Origin: Verrucomicrobiales bacterium
Lineage (GTDB): Bacteria > Verrucomicrobiota > Verrucomicrobiia > Verrucomicrobiales > V1-33
Direction: 5' to 3'
NCBI GenBank assembly: GCA_028293125.1
Contig: JAQGPJ010000009.1
Coordinates: forward strand, 1 to 56,290
DNA length: 56,290 bases
A program made the translations under genes and the position numbers. The notes below the pieces were generated by a model. It was not told the DNA's origin and did not search any database. It saw nothing but the letters and a program-made list of their open reading frames with translations. Shown here piece after piece: positions 1-10,368 of the stretch. Each line of letters starts with the position of its first letter. Position 1 is the first letter of the stretch.

Positions 1-452
1 CGGCCGGTGTTGCGGTAAAGCACCTTGAAAATCGGCAGTGCCGTCTGGCCGGAGGGCATGAGCTCCGCCATTTTCAGTGCCGGGCACAGAGCCATGAGGG
101 TGTGGAACCCGATGTAATCCTCACCGCCGAAACTTCGCGCATTCGCCAGCGCGCCGCCGGCCAGCAGGGCGCGCAGGGGCGTGCCGGCTTTCAGCTTCGC
201 GGCCATGGCCGGCTGCAGATCCCTCAGTGCGGTCTCCTGCATGAAGGCCACCAGTGGCTCCATCTCCCCGAACTCCAGTTTTTCCGGACCGTCCTGCCCC
301 AGCGCCGGAGGAGCCAGCTCCAGTTCCCCGGCCAGAGCGGGGCCGACAGTGGCGAGCAGAGTTCCACGCCCGATGTCCGCGAGAAATTTCCGGCGGGAGT
401 GCCGGGCGGCAAAGCGGCTGGCCGGCCCCGCATTCAGATCATTGGTCTTCAT
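1..452 (-). CDS. Tat-exported conserved protein of unknown function, 3' part outside window
   Basis: About 150 N-terminal residues are visible; the rest lies beyond the left edge. Residues 19-42 form a twin-arginine signal (SRRKFLADIGRG followed by a hydrophobic stretch ending near ALAG), so the product should be exported folded, perhaps with a cofactor. The mature part contains ALANARSFGGEDYIGFHTLM and ends with FKVLYRNTG. I recall this pattern from uncharacterised Tat proteins of Planctomycetes and Verrucomicrobia, but I cannot name a function. The ATG chosen is the only one giving a complete Tat signal. No good Shine-Dalgarno precedes it; the upstream 120 bp are A+T-richer and may hold the promoter. 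Confidence 0.7.
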   Translation of the reverse strand, partial: MKTNDLNAGPASRFAARHSRRKFLADIGRGTLLATVGPALAGELELAPPALGQDGPEKLEFGEMEPLVAFMQETALRDLQPAMAAKLKAGTPLRALLAGGALANARSFGGEDYIGFHTLMALCPALKMAELMPSGQTALPIFKVLYRNTG

Positions 453-511
453 AACAGGAGACGTCCCTGGTTGAGGATGACAGGGGATATCCTGATGGCT
501 GCACTGTGAAT

Positions 512-527
512 CTGTAAAGATTTAATT
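512..527 (-). promoter_or_regulatory. A+T-rich element with TTTACA, shared with the porin upstream region
   Basis: On the minus strand the sequence reads GAATTAAATCTTTACAG. Almost the same string (GAATTAATCTTTACAG) lies upstream of the porin gene at the far right of the window. TTTACA could serve as a -35 hexamer for the Tat-protein gene; the -10 is not clear (GGATAT lies about 20 bp further on). This is a weak inference from two copies. Confidence 0.2.
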
Positions 528-571
528 CAGCCTTTATTTCGCAGTCCGCCCATGCCCGCCGCACGAAGCCC

Positions 572-1102
572 TCACGGCACGCGGTTTTCCGGTGCCGTGG
601 AGGGAAGCACGGCGGGCAGCCCCGACAGTTTGCGCTTCTGACTTTCACTGAGTGCGCTGCCAGCCAGGTAACGCTGCAGACCGCCGGGATCGCGCCTCCG
701 CCATTCCCCGGCGACGCGCTCCAAGGCGCTCCAGCGGCGCTCCTGATCACCAATGGACTCCGCCCACGGCATGGTGTTCTGCGGATTGTCGCGCATGACC
801 TCATCAATATAACGCTCGATGGATTTATCCAGCGCGGAGGAAGCCGGCTGCGCGGCCAAGGCGGCTCCGGCGGCGTTGCGGTCGTAGTCGATCCAGCGGT
901 TATAGATGCCGCTGTAGAGCGAGGGGCTGCGGTCGCCGGCGGGCAGGCTGTCCACCCACTCCAGCGCCGCCTTGGGATTCACCCGCGCCCAGCCCTCCGC
1001 CAGTTCGGCGCGGGCGGCACCCAGGGTTTGAGGGTCGGAGATATGGTCTTTCATCCACGCCTGAACGGCCTCCGGATCTTTGCTTTTGTGTCCGGCGGGC
1101 AT
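572..1102 (-). CDS. W-rich repeat protein, probably the truncated C-terminal part of a longer protein
   Basis: The 176-residue product has helical repeats in which acidic-Pro steps and Trp recur (DPEAVQAWM, NPKAALEW, NTMPWAESI, DPGGLQRYL). This resembles the large repeat-rich exported proteins found in many copies in Verrucomicrobia, usually several hundred residues with a signal peptide. Here there is no signal peptide and the protein starts in mid-repeat. The frame stays open upstream of the ATG for a few dozen codons until a TGA without a better start, and thrC ends 190 bp away. The simplest reading is a 5'-truncated relic or an over-short gene. Function unknown. Confidence 0.5.
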   Translation of the reverse strand: MPAGHKSKDPEAVQAWMKDHISDPQTLGAARAELAEGWARVNPKAALEWVDSLPAGDRSPSLYSGIYNRWIDYDRNAAGAALAAQPASSALDKSIERYIDEVMRDNPQNTMPWAESIGDQERRWSALERVAGEWRRRDPGGLQRYLAGSALSESQKRKLSGLPAVLPSTAPENRVP

Positions 1103-1289
1103 CTGCCCATCATAGCCTGTATCCTGACATCCGGCAACCCGCTGCTGGCTGCGGACACGGGCCCAGGGAAAACCTCTGTCCCGGCTTTGGTGTCAATGGC
1201 CGGGGAACCGCGCATCCCGAAGCGGAACCAGGATCCCTGCGCCCGTGCCTGATGATTGATTTGCCGTCGGTCATTTCCCGTCCTCATCA

Positions 1290-2390
1290 TCAATACCCCA
1301 GCGTGCGCAGCACGGCCTCCGTGGTGGCGGCGGCGGTGAGGGGGGCGAAGGAACGGTGCTTCAGCGGAGTGTCGATGTCCTTGAGGCCGTGGCCGGTGAC
1401 CGTCAGGACAAGGGTGCTTTCCGGGGCCATGTTTTGCAGAGGGCCGGGGACAGCGTTTTCCCGGTTTTCCAGAGCCTTGAGCAGGCCGGCGACGGAGGCG
1501 GCGCTGGCGGGCTCCACAAAGATGCCCTCGTTGGCGGCCAGCCACGCCTGGGCTTCGAGGATCTCGTGGTCCGTGACGATGTCGATGGATCCCGCGGAGT
1601 CGTGGATGGCGGCCTTCGCCTGGTCCCAGCTGGCGGGATTGCCGATGCGGATGGCGGTGGCCACGGTGTCGGGAGCGGTGACGACCCTGCCGTAAAAAAT
1701 GGGGGCGGAGCCGGCGGCCTGGAATCCGGCCATGTGGGGACGCTTGGTGGAACAGGCCAGATTGTGATACTCCACATACCCCTTCCAGTAGGCGGTGATG
1801 TTGCCGGCGTTGCCGACAGGGAGAATGTGGATGTCCGGAGCGTCGCCCAGCTCGTCGATGATTTCGAAGGCGGCGGTTTTCTGGCCCTCGATGCGGAAGG
1901 GGTTGATGGAGTTGACAACTTCGAATTCGTCACGGGCACCGATTTCCCTCACGAGATTCAGCGCATCGTCGAAATTTCCGTCGATGGCCACCACCTTCGA
2001 GCCATAAACAAACGCCTGGGCGAGCTTTCCTGCCGAGATTTTTCCGGCGGGCAGCAGCACCACACACTCCATCCCGGCGCGGGTGGCGTAGGCGGCGGCG
2101 GCGGCGGAGGTGTTGCCGGTGCTGGCGCAGATGACGGCTTTTTTGCCGGCCTCGGCGGCTTTGGAGATGGCCATGGTCATGCCCCGGTCCTTGAAGGAGC
2201 CAGTGGGGTTCAGGCCTTCGTATTTAATGTAAACCTCGCAGCCCCGGCCCACTTTGGCGCTCAGCCGGGAGGAGTGGATCAGCGGCGTGGAGCCTTCGTT
2301 GAGCGACACTACGGGAGTGGTGGCGCTGACGGGCAGATGGGCGCGGTAGCGGGCGATGACCCCGCGGTCGTGAAGGGGCTGGCGGAACAT
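1290..2390 (-). CDS. thrC: Threonine synthase
   Basis: A cytoplasmic PLP enzyme that converts O-phosphohomoserine to threonine and phosphate, the last step of threonine synthesis. The 366-residue length fits the short (Bacillus-type) class. Visible marks are the PLP lysine in NPTGSFKDRG (Lys67), the phosphate-binding CASTGNTSAAAAAYA segment, LPAGKISAGKLAQA, and the glycine-rich LPVGNAGN loop that holds the cofactor phosphate. An in-frame TTG 36 bp upstream could extend the protein, but the ATG giving MFRQPLHDRGVIARY matches the usual start of the family. The gene stands alone: no hom or thrB is in the window. The divergent 230-bp gap to the redox fusion gene probably holds its promoter. Confidence 0.95.
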   Translation of the reverse strand: MFRQPLHDRGVIARYRAHLPVSATTPVVSLNEGSTPLIHSSRLSAKVGRGCEVYIKYEGLNPTGSFKDRGMTMAISKAAEAGKKAVICASTGNTSAAAAAYATRAGMECVVLLPAGKISAGKLAQAFVYGSKVVAIDGNFDDALNLVREIGARDEFEVVNSINPFRIEGQKTAAFEIIDELGDAPDIHILPVGNAGNITAYWKGYVEYHNLACSTKRPHMAGFQAAGSAPIFYGRVVTAPDTVATAIRIGNPASWDQAKAAIHDSAGSIDIVTDHEILEAQAWLAANEGIFVEPASAASVAGLLKALENRENAVPGPLQNMAPESTLVLTVTGHGLKDIDTPLKHRSFAPLTAAATTEAVLRTLGY

Positions 2391-2619
2391 GGGCCGTTTT
2401 ATTAAAGCCGGTGGCAGGGGATTCAACCTTGAATGAAAAAAAGGGTCGTCAGGTTTCCTTGATGATCCCCGGGGTCATGAAGCCATGCCGGGCACTTCCC
2501 TGACTCCGGTCCCGGAAATAAAACCGCCTGAAATGCCGCATGGCGTTTCTGCGGAATGATGATAAACTCCCCGCGCTCCGGAAAGCGCTTTCACCGGGGC
2601 AGGTAACTCCTTTTCTGTC

Positions 2620-4614
2620 ATGAAGCTTTTCCGCCTTCTCCTTTCCCTGCTGCCTGCCTTGACGCTATTCGCCGGAGCCGCGGAGGCCCCCCGTCCCAAA
2701 CCGGAGGCGGCATCCGGCATTGGCCGCATGGTGGAGGACGTGGTGTTCACGGACCTATCGGGCGCGCCGCAGCGGCTGTCGGAGGTGGCGGCCCCGCAGC
2801 CCTTCACGGTGCTGGCGGCGGTCAGCCCTTCGTGCCCGCTGAGCCGGAAGTTCGCCTCCACGCTGGCGGCACTGGAGGATGAGTGGAGGGAAAAGGGCGT
2901 GCGGTTCGTGTTCTTCGGCGCGGTCGACGCCGATGCGGCCGGGGAGCTGGCGGGGGAGGCGAAAGAACGCGGTTGGGACGGGCTGCTGACGCAGGACGCG
3001 GACCGCGCCTTGGCCAAAGCCCTGCACGCCGAGACGACGACAGAGGTTTTTGTGATCGACCGGGCGCGCACCATGCAGTACCGGGGCGCGGTGAATGACC
3101 AGTACGGGCTGGGCTATCAGAAGGACGCGCCGGAGCAGTCCTATCTGGCCGATGCGCTGAAGGAACTGACGGCCGGCCGTCTGGCGCGCCCGGCGGCCAC
3201 CACAGCCCCAGGCTGCGCCTTGGATCTGCCTTCCGGAGAGGCGGCGGTACTGGCCGCTTCAGCCTCATCCCCCGTTCCACCCGTGACCTGGCACCGCGAT
3301 ATTTCCCGACTCATCCAGCGGAACTGTCAGGAATGCCACCGTGGGGGAGGCACCGGCCCTTTTGAACTGATGACGAGGGAGGATGTGACCGGTCATGCCG
3401 GCATGATCAAAAAAGTGGTTTCCAAGGGAATCATGCCGCCGTGGTTTGCGGCTCCCCAGAGCGGGGAGCACGCGGTGATGTGGGCCAACGACCGTTCCCT
3501 GACGGAAAAAGACCGCGCAGCTCTGCTGGGCTGGCTGGACAATGGCCGGCCGGAGGGTGATCTGAAGGACGCGCCGGTGCCCCGGGCTTGGCCACAGGAA
3601 TGGGTGATGGGCACCCCGGATGCAGTCTTTTCCTTGCCGAATCCGGTGAAGATCAAGGCCACGGGCCGGATGAACTACATCCTTCAGGAGGTGGAGACCA
3701 CGTTCGCGGAGGATCGATGGGTGACGGCCATGGAGGTGCGGCCCTCGGCGGTGGCGCAGGTGCACCACGTGCTGGTGTTCGAAGCCCCTGCCGGTAAAAA
3801 GGTGGACGACGGCGACGATTTCCTGGCCGCCTATGTGCCCGGCAGCAGTTACGTGGACTACCCTGCCGGTTATGCCAAACGCCTGCCCGCCGGGTCCCGG
3901 ATTGTCTTTCAGCTGCATTACACCCCCAACGGCACGGAGGCGGTGGACACTACGCGTCTAGGCCTCAAGTTCTCACCGCAGCCGCCTAAATTCGAGGTTC
4001 ACGTGGCGGCGGTCAAGGACCACCGTTTCTCCATCCCGCCCGGAGCGGACAACCATGAGGTGAAGGCGGTGCTTCCTATTCCTTTTGACAGCCGCGTGCT
4101 GTCCTTCATGCCGCACATGCACATGCGTGGCAAATCCTTCAAATACGAGCTGGTGACCACCGATGGCGCACGCCGGGATCTCCTGAATGTGCCAGCCTAC
4201 GACTTCAACTGGCAGCTGCTATACCGCACCGCCGAGCCCTTGGACCTCGCCCGGGGCAGCCGTCTGGAGGCCACCGCCCATTTTGACAACAGCCCCGGCA
4301 ATCCCGCGAATCCCGACCCCTCAAAAACTGTGCGCTGGGGCCCGCAGACCGAAGACGAAATGATGATCGGCTACCTGGAGTATGCCAAGATCCCGGATGC
4401 CTCCACCAGCGCCGGTGCCGGCGTGGGGAATCCGCAGCTCGCACTCACCCCCAAGGCGATGATCGCCTTGGGCCGCCGCCTGGATGTGAACCGTGACGGA
4501 AAAATCTCCCTGGAGGAGTCCGGGGCCACCTTCCTGGGACTGCACCACCTGCTGGATGCGGACCGCGACGGATTTGTCACCCGGGCGGAGGCCAAGGGTG
4601 CCATGCGCCGCTGA
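2620..4614 (+). CDS. Secreted redoxin / cytochrome c / copper monooxygenase-like / EF-hand fusion
   Basis: 664 residues with a signal peptide (about 1-22). Residues 38-185 are a thioredoxin-like redoxin domain with SPSCPLSRK, where a single Cys replaces the usual CxxC. A c-type haem site CQECH lies at 236-240 with a possible axial Met at 272 (GIMPPW). Residues 330-590 look like the copper type II ascorbate-dependent monooxygenase fold, with VHHVLVF (381-387), FQLHY (430-434) and HMHMRG (499-504) as likely copper ligands. Two EF-hand loops follow, DVNRDGKISLEE and DADRDGFVTRAE. Such fusions are known in Planctomycetes and Verrucomicrobia, but I know of no tested substrate. It presumably acts in the periplasm, passing electrons between haem and copper sites. 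Monocistronic; starts at the first ATG with a signal peptide. Confidence 0.85.
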   Translation: MKLFRLLLSLLPALTLFAGAAEAPRPKPEAASGIGRMVEDVVFTDLSGAPQRLSEVAAPQPFTVLAAVSPSCPLSRKFASTLAALEDEWREKGVRFVFFGAVDADAAGELAGEAKERGWDGLLTQDADRALAKALHAETTTEVFVIDRARTMQYRGAVNDQYGLGYQKDAPEQSYLADALKELTAGRLARPAATTAPGCALDLPSGEAAVLAASASSPVPPVTWHRDISRLIQRNCQECHRGGGTGPFELMTREDVTGHAGMIKKVVSKGIMPPWFAAPQSGEHAVMWANDRSLTEKDRAALLGWLDNGRPEGDLKDAPVPRAWPQEWVMGTPDAVFSLPNPVKIKATGRMNYILQEVETTFAEDRWVTAMEVRPSAVAQVHHVLVFEAPAGKKVDDGDDFLAAYVPGSSYVDYPAGYAKRLPAGSRIVFQLHYTPNGTEAVDTTRLGLKFSPQPPKFEVHVAAVKDHRFSIPPGADNHEVKAVLPIPFDSRVLSFMPHMHMRGKSFKYELVTTDGARRDLLNVPAYDFNWQLLYRTAEPLDLARGSRLEATAHFDNSPGNPANPDPSKTVRWGPQTEDEMMIGYLEYAKIPDASTSAGAGVGNPQLALTPKAMIALGRRLDVNRDGKISLEESGATFLGLHHLLDADRDGFVTRAEAKGAMRR

Positions 4615-4628
4615 ACGTCATCCCGGCA

Positions 4629-5089
4629 TCAGACTGCTGGTTGGGCAGCTTCGGGAGAAGAATCAGGCCGGCGGCGGCGGGATTCATCCCAAAGCAGCCA
4701 CACCCCCATGGCCAGCAGGCCGGTGTTCAGCAGCAGATGGGGAGCGTAACCAATGTTGGTGCCATCCTTTCCAAAACAGCCGCAGTTGATATCCAGATTC
4801 CGGCTCCACGCGGAGGAGATTGCTCCCATGAAGACAACCAGGCTAAGACTGAGAAGTGTCAGGCTGCCCGTATACAGCACCCGCACAAGGACACCCAGTC
4901 CGCAGAGAATTTCAAACCATGGAAGGCCCATGGCCACCAGGCCGGGCCAGGGATCGGGCAGCAGATGGTAGTTGCGGATATCCTGTTGGAACAGCACCGG
5001 GTTCCCCGCCTTCAGCATGCCTGTGTAAATAAAGAAGCCGCCGAGAATCAGCCGGCAGGCCAGGCGGGTGATGATCCGTGGAGTCAGGT

Positions 5090-5093
<4 letters not shown>
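4629..5093 (-). CDS. MauE/DoxX-family membrane protein
   Basis: 154 residues with about four membrane helices (17-32, 55-73, 76-98, 118-138). The sequence starts with LILGGFFIYTGMLKAGNP and carries DINCGCFGKDG, a short Cys-containing loop typical of MauE-like members of the DoxX superfamily. MauE is needed for disulfide maturation of methylamine dehydrogenase, and relatives elsewhere supply reducing power or partner with thiol proteins; here the substrate is unknown. The ATG overlaps the tsaD stop codon (ATGA), so the two are translationally coupled. There is no mau gene nearby, although the redox fusion gene on the other strand (convergent, 14 bp away) is also a thiol/redox protein, which may or may not be linked. 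Confidence 0.8.
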
Positions 5094-6157
<1,064 letters not shown>

Positions 6158-6213
6158 TGGAGAAGGGGAAAGGATGAACCGGTTAGGGGAAAGGATGCCA
6201 AGGGGGCAGGGAA

Positions 6214-7650
6214 TTACTTTTGAGCGGGAACTGGAACCGGAGCCCGGGGTGAAGCTGGAGATGAATTCAGGGCCGGCGATGGAGCTGAGGCCGGAGCGGG
6301 AGCCGGAGCCGCAGTGGCCGGCGCGCCGGATGGCTTGTAGGCGAGGATGCCGCGCAGCGCAGTCACGGCGCGCTCCAGCTGCCGGTCGCCCAGTTTGGCC
6401 AGGGCGGCGGGATCGGGCTGGGCGGCGCCGTGGTCACGGAAATATTCAAAAATCCGCTTCTCGTCCCCGGCGGTCAGGGTGGAGATCAGATTCGGCGTGA
6501 TGCCGTGGCCATGGATGGGATGGTGGCCGGGAGTGAAATACCGCGCGGTGGTCAGGCGGATGGCGGTGCCGCGCCCGGAGGGAATGATGGACTGCACACT
6601 GCCTTTTCCAAAAGTGGTGGTGCCCACGATCACGGCGCGGCCCAGATCCTGAAGCGCGCCGGAGACCAGTTCGGAAGCGCTGGCGCTGCCATGGTTCACC
6701 AGCACGGTCATCGGCCAGGACCGCACGCGGCGCTGGCGCGCGGGAGTCAGCAGCGGCGGGGGATTCTGTGCCCCGGGCCGGCCCTCGATACTGACCACGG
6801 CGGTGTTGGGAGGCAGGAATTCGCCGAGCACCTCCACCGCGCTTTTCAGCAGGCCGCCGGGGTTGTTGCGGAGATCGAACACCAGGGCCGTCATGCCGTT
6901 GTCCTCCAGCTTGTCCAGGGCGTCGGCCAGCTCCTGGGCGGAGGGTTCGTTGAACTGCAGCAGCCGCACATACCCGATCCTCGTGTCCCCTGTCATGGAT
7001 AGGTCCAGCAGCATGGCGTCACGCACCGTCTCCTGACGCATGACCTCGCGGATCATGGAGAACTCCCGGGTTTCCCCTGTGGCCGGCCGGTTGATGGTCA
7101 TGGTCAGGGTTTCGCCGGGATTCCCGCGCAGCAGGATCACGCATTCCTCAAAGCTGAGTTTTTCGGTGAGGGCCGCGCCCAGTTTCACAATCCGGTCGCC
7201 GGGCAGCACCCCGGCGCGGGCCGCCGGCCCCTGCTCATGCACGGACACAATGGTCAGGCTGCCGGCCTGCGGCGAGAGGGTGATGCCCACTCCCTCATAA
7301 GTGGACTCCGCGGCCTCCCGCACCTGCCCGTAAACCTCGGGCGTCATGAACTGGCTGTGGGGATCCAGATCGGACAGCATGCCGCGCAGGGCGCTGGCCA
7401 TGAGGCGGACATAGGTAGCCTTGCCGGGGTCCACATAATTGGCGCGCACCGTCTCCAGCACTTTGGTCAGCAGCTCCACCTCGGCGAAGCCGTCGTCGAT
7501 GTCTTTGAGCGACGCCTCGCGCTCCGCCTCGTCGGGCGGAGTCTGTGCCCGCACGGAGCCGGGTCCGGTCCATGGCAGGAGTGGGGTCAGCATCAAAGCC
7601 AGAACCGCAGTCAGAGCCGGGGACGGGCAGGCGGTGAGGGAGCGGGACAT
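6214..7650 (-). CDS. C-terminal processing peptidase (S41), exported
   Basis: 478 residues. The N terminus is a signal peptide ending near SVRAQ. It is followed by an S41 N-terminal helical part (ANYVDPGKATYVRLMASALRGMLSDLDPHSQ is the family signature region, quoted here only in outline), a PDZ domain with VHEQGPAARAGVLPGDRI (about 135-205), and the protease core with NHGSASASE and TTFGKGSVQ that carry the Ser/Lys catalytic pair. The tail is a Pro/Ala-rich low-complexity stretch of about 40 residues. It probably trims or degrades periplasmic proteins. A longer reading frame exists upstream, but the chosen ATG gives a clean signal peptide. Downstream neighbours tsaD and the MauE-like gene probably share its transcript. 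Confidence 0.93.
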   Translation of the reverse strand: MSRSLTACPSPALTAVLALMLTPLLPWTGPGSVRAQTPPDEAEREASLKDIDDGFAEVELLTKVLETVRANYVDPGKATYVRLMASALRGMLSDLDPHSQFMTPEVYGQVREAAESTYEGVGITLSPQAGSLTIVSVHEQGPAARAGVLPGDRIVKLGAALTEKLSFEECVILLRGNPGETLTMTINRPATGETREFSMIREVMRQETVRDAMLLDLSMTGDTRIGYVRLLQFNEPSAQELADALDKLEDNGMTALVFDLRNNPGGLLKSAVEVLGEFLPPNTAVVSIEGRPGAQNPPPLLTPARQRRVRSWPMTVLVNHGSASASELVSGALQDLGRAVIVGTTTFGKGSVQSIIPSGRGTAIRLTTARYFTPGHHPIHGHGITPNLISTLTAGDEKRIFEYFRDHGAAQPDPAALAKLGDRQLERAVTALRGILAYKPSGAPATAAPAPAPASAPSPALNSSPASPRAPVPVPAQK

Positions 7651-7800
7651 AAAATGAGAGGAGGGACGGAGACGCGGGCGGCAAACAAACACCGTGGAGC
7701 GCCAAGGGAAAAGCCGGTTTTTGACGGCGGGGATACGGAGTGCAGGCTGGTTTTCCCTCTGTGGGCTGCGGCCTGCCGGTTTTTCCCTGCTCCTCATGCC

Positions 7801-10368
7801 TCACCTGCCGTCGTGGCTGATCAGACGGGCGGCGGGAAGGGCGGACGGCGGATGGACCGGGGGCTGGAAGGAGTGCCACTGGCGGCGTGGCGCGGGAGCG
7901 GCTTTGTCCAGGGCCACGGCCAGTCGGTGGCGCAGTTTGGTCAGGGAGGAGGCGGTGGCCTTGGAATACTTGGAAGTGCCGGCATCCACGGCGCTGGCCT
8001 GCTCAAATTCCGGCGCGGCCTGCATGCCCGTCGCCTCCCGCACGGCGGCACCCAGGGATTCACGGGACGCTTCGGTGAGCGCACGGTGGATGGTCAGGTA
8101 TTCAATCAGCTGCTGCGCCCAGCGGAAGGACTTCAGCCGCAGCGAGGGCACCGGTCCCTCCGCCGTGGGGTAAAACAGTGACAGCGGATCCTTTTTCCGC
8201 CACGATTCCTCCGTGCCGATGGTCTGCCAGGGCAGCACCCCGTCCGCCCCCAGGCACCAAGCCTCCAGCGACCATGCGGATGGCTGCAGCACATCGCCGG
8301 GATTGCCGGCGCTGCCGTAGAGAATGGACATCTGTCCCCAGCGGGCCTGACGCTGGCGGATGCGGTCCGCGTAACTGCGCATGCCACCGCCCAGCACCTC
8401 CACCCCGGTGACGCCGTCCAGCAGATCCCGCTGCCATTCCGGACGGGAGATGTCGCAGCGGAACACCGCATTGGCTGCCAGCGGGCGGGCCGATTCATTG
8501 AAGCGGCGGCCGAATTCCCGCAGCGCGAAAAAGTCCTGCGTGTTCACCGGTTCGTCGAAAATCCAAGGGGCCGAGCACGCCGACCAGGCACCGCGCTCCG
8601 CTTTGAAATACACTTTGTTATTCAGGTAAAACTCAAAGAGCGTGTCCTTCCAGCCCCGGTCCCGGATATGCGCCGCAAATTCCCGCGAGACGCCGTGGAA
8701 CTGCTCCCAGTAGGCGTCATCAAAGGCGGTGTCCGCCCAGTAGCCGCCGTGGAAATGCTTTTCGATCTCCATGGGCCAGTTCTCATTCAGGGGCAGGTAA
8801 ATGGAATCGACCGGCGTGCCGGCGCGCGGCAGTCCGGCAAAGGCGGAGCCATCCAGCAGTGGCCCGAAGCGTTGATCCCAGGCGGTCCAGTCCCATTCTC
8901 CGCTTCCGTCCTCCCTGACAGTCCGCCGGGGAGCGCAGCCCTCGTGGACCTGGCCGCGCCAATTGTAGCGCAGCACGTTCAGGCAGGTGCGGTGGGCGTG
9001 GGCCAGACGGTACCAGGCCAGTTCGTCCTTCTGCCGGCCGGGCAGGCTGTAGGCATTCATCTCCGGCACAAAGCTGAGGCGGTCCGGCAGGTCGAAATTC
9101 CAAACGGTCAGGACCAGCGGCACCGAGACCCCGCCGGATACAATATGCCCGGTGACCTGTCCGGCGGGGGCCTGATGCGGCACTTGGATTTCGATCAGCA
9201 GCGATCCGGTGTCGGGTGCGGCAAGGTCCGGCAGGGGATCGGGAGCCCCCTCCACATTCGCGATGCGGCGCAGGGAAACCTGAAGCGGAGCCGGCAGGGA
9301 GACATCGCACGCCCCGCCGGGAACGGTCAGGCGCAGACACACCGCCTCGTTGCGGGCGGCGTCCAGCTCCAGCGCGGCCAGCGGCTGGCCGAACAAATCC
9401 TCCGCGTGCCATCCGGGCGGCAGGGGAGACTTGGATTGGGGTTCAGTGCCGGGTGCCGGAGGTTTGTCCGCCGGCAGGAGTTTGGCCAATGCCGCGGCAT
9501 CCGGCTGGGCTGGCCGGGCCCCGTCCGGGGCGGCGGGACCGGAGTTGCCGGCGGGCGGCGGGGACGGTGCCATGCTGTTGTCCGTCCGGATTTCAAACCA
9601 GGGAGCACGGGCTTTCGGGCCTTCGCGGCTGGAGACCAGACGGTTGGGGAACAGCCGCCAGTCAATTTTATCCCCCTGCCTGGTGTATTCCGATCCCACA
9701 TCGTCCATGACCACCACGCCGTGGCTGCGCCCGGCGGCGCAGTCCTGGATGACAGCGGGGTCCACAGGGATCACCTGCCATCCCTCCGTGTCCGGTGCGC
9801 TGGCCTCGCCAAAACTCCAGCGGGTTCCCGACTGACCGAGGATGGCTGCCGTGATGTCCGGGCCTCCCGCCCAAGAGCCCTGTCCCGGTGACCGGAAAGT
9901 GGCCCCGCCGGTGCCCTTTTCATAACTGTTTCCTCCGCCCTCCACCCACGGCGCGCCCACGGTGCCCACCGTGGTCCGTCGCAGCGGGGCGTCAGGGGTT
10001 TCCAGATGCACATGCAGCCTTGCCTGGATGACGATGCGTCCCTTTAGCTGGGAGAAATCGGCATCCATGAGGAACATCTCCTGCACGCCTTTGGCCTTCA
10101 GCCGGCTGCTTCCACCATTGTTGCCATCCTGCTCCGCAGGGAAGGCTGAAATCCATACATCGCGCGTGACCTCCAACCGCACCCCGGGATCAGCTGCCGG
10201 AGGTACAGGGATCTGTGCCTGGGCAGATACCGGACCGGCGCTGCCCATGATGATTCCCAAAACCCAGGCAGGACTGGAAGTCCGTGTCTGTGACCGGGTG
10301 GCAAATCGGAAAGATTGAAAAAGGCGGAGTTGCATGTCGTAAAGAACGGAGGATTCCTGGTTGTTCAT
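7801..10368 (-). CDS. Secreted GH123-like glycoside hydrolase (DUF4091 type)
   Basis: 855 residues. The N terminus has a basic stretch and a hydrophobic core ending near VSAQAQ, consistent with export. Residues 30-280 look beta-rich (a carbohydrate-binding or DNRLRE-like part with a Ca-binding-looking region), followed by a Pro/Ala linker. The C-terminal half resembles the GH123/DUF4091 catalytic barrel. WIFDEP places adjacent Asp605-Glu606 where GH123 beta-N-acetylgalactosaminidases have their catalytic pair, and SLEAWCLGADGVLPWQ is the typical late strand. The true substrate is uncertain; DUF4091 proteins are diverse. Another ATG 33 bp downstream is an alternative start. It lies 150 bp upstream of the S41 protease gene on the same strand and is divergent from the big repeat protein. 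Confidence 0.75.
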   Translation of the reverse strand: MNNQESSVLYDMQLRLFQSFRFATRSQTRTSSPAWVLGIIMGSAGPVSAQAQIPVPPAADPGVRLEVTRDVWISAFPAEQDGNNGGSSRLKAKGVQEMFLMDADFSQLKGRIVIQARLHVHLETPDAPLRRTTVGTVGAPWVEGGGNSYEKGTGGATFRSPGQGSWAGGPDITAAILGQSGTRWSFGEASAPDTEGWQVIPVDPAVIQDCAAGRSHGVVVMDDVGSEYTRQGDKIDWRLFPNRLVSSREGPKARAPWFEIRTDNSMAPSPPPAGNSGPAAPDGARPAQPDAAALAKLLPADKPPAPGTEPQSKSPLPPGWHAEDLFGQPLAALELDAARNEAVCLRLTVPGGACDVSLPAPLQVSLRRIANVEGAPDPLPDLAAPDTGSLLIEIQVPHQAPAGQVTGHIVSGGVSVPLVLTVWNFDLPDRLSFVPEMNAYSLPGRQKDELAWYRLAHAHRTCLNVLRYNWRGQVHEGCAPRRTVREDGSGEWDWTAWDQRFGPLLDGSAFAGLPRAGTPVDSIYLPLNENWPMEIEKHFHGGYWADTAFDDAYWEQFHGVSREFAAHIRDRGWKDTLFEFYLNNKVYFKAERGAWSACSAPWIFDEPVNTQDFFALREFGRRFNESARPLAANAVFRCDISRPEWQRDLLDGVTGVEVLGGGMRSYADRIRQRQARWGQMSILYGSAGNPGDVLQPSAWSLEAWCLGADGVLPWQTIGTEESWRKKDPLSLFYPTAEGPVPSLRLKSFRWAQQLIEYLTIHRALTEASRESLGAAVREATGMQAAPEFEQASAVDAGTSKYSKATASSLTKLRHRLAVALDKAAPAPRRQWHSFQPPVHPPSALPAARLISHDGR

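Noticed and set aside
1356-2405. Long plus-strand frame opposite thrC
   Set aside because: Gly/Val/His-rich, no start context; it is the GC-driven shadow of thrC on the other strand.
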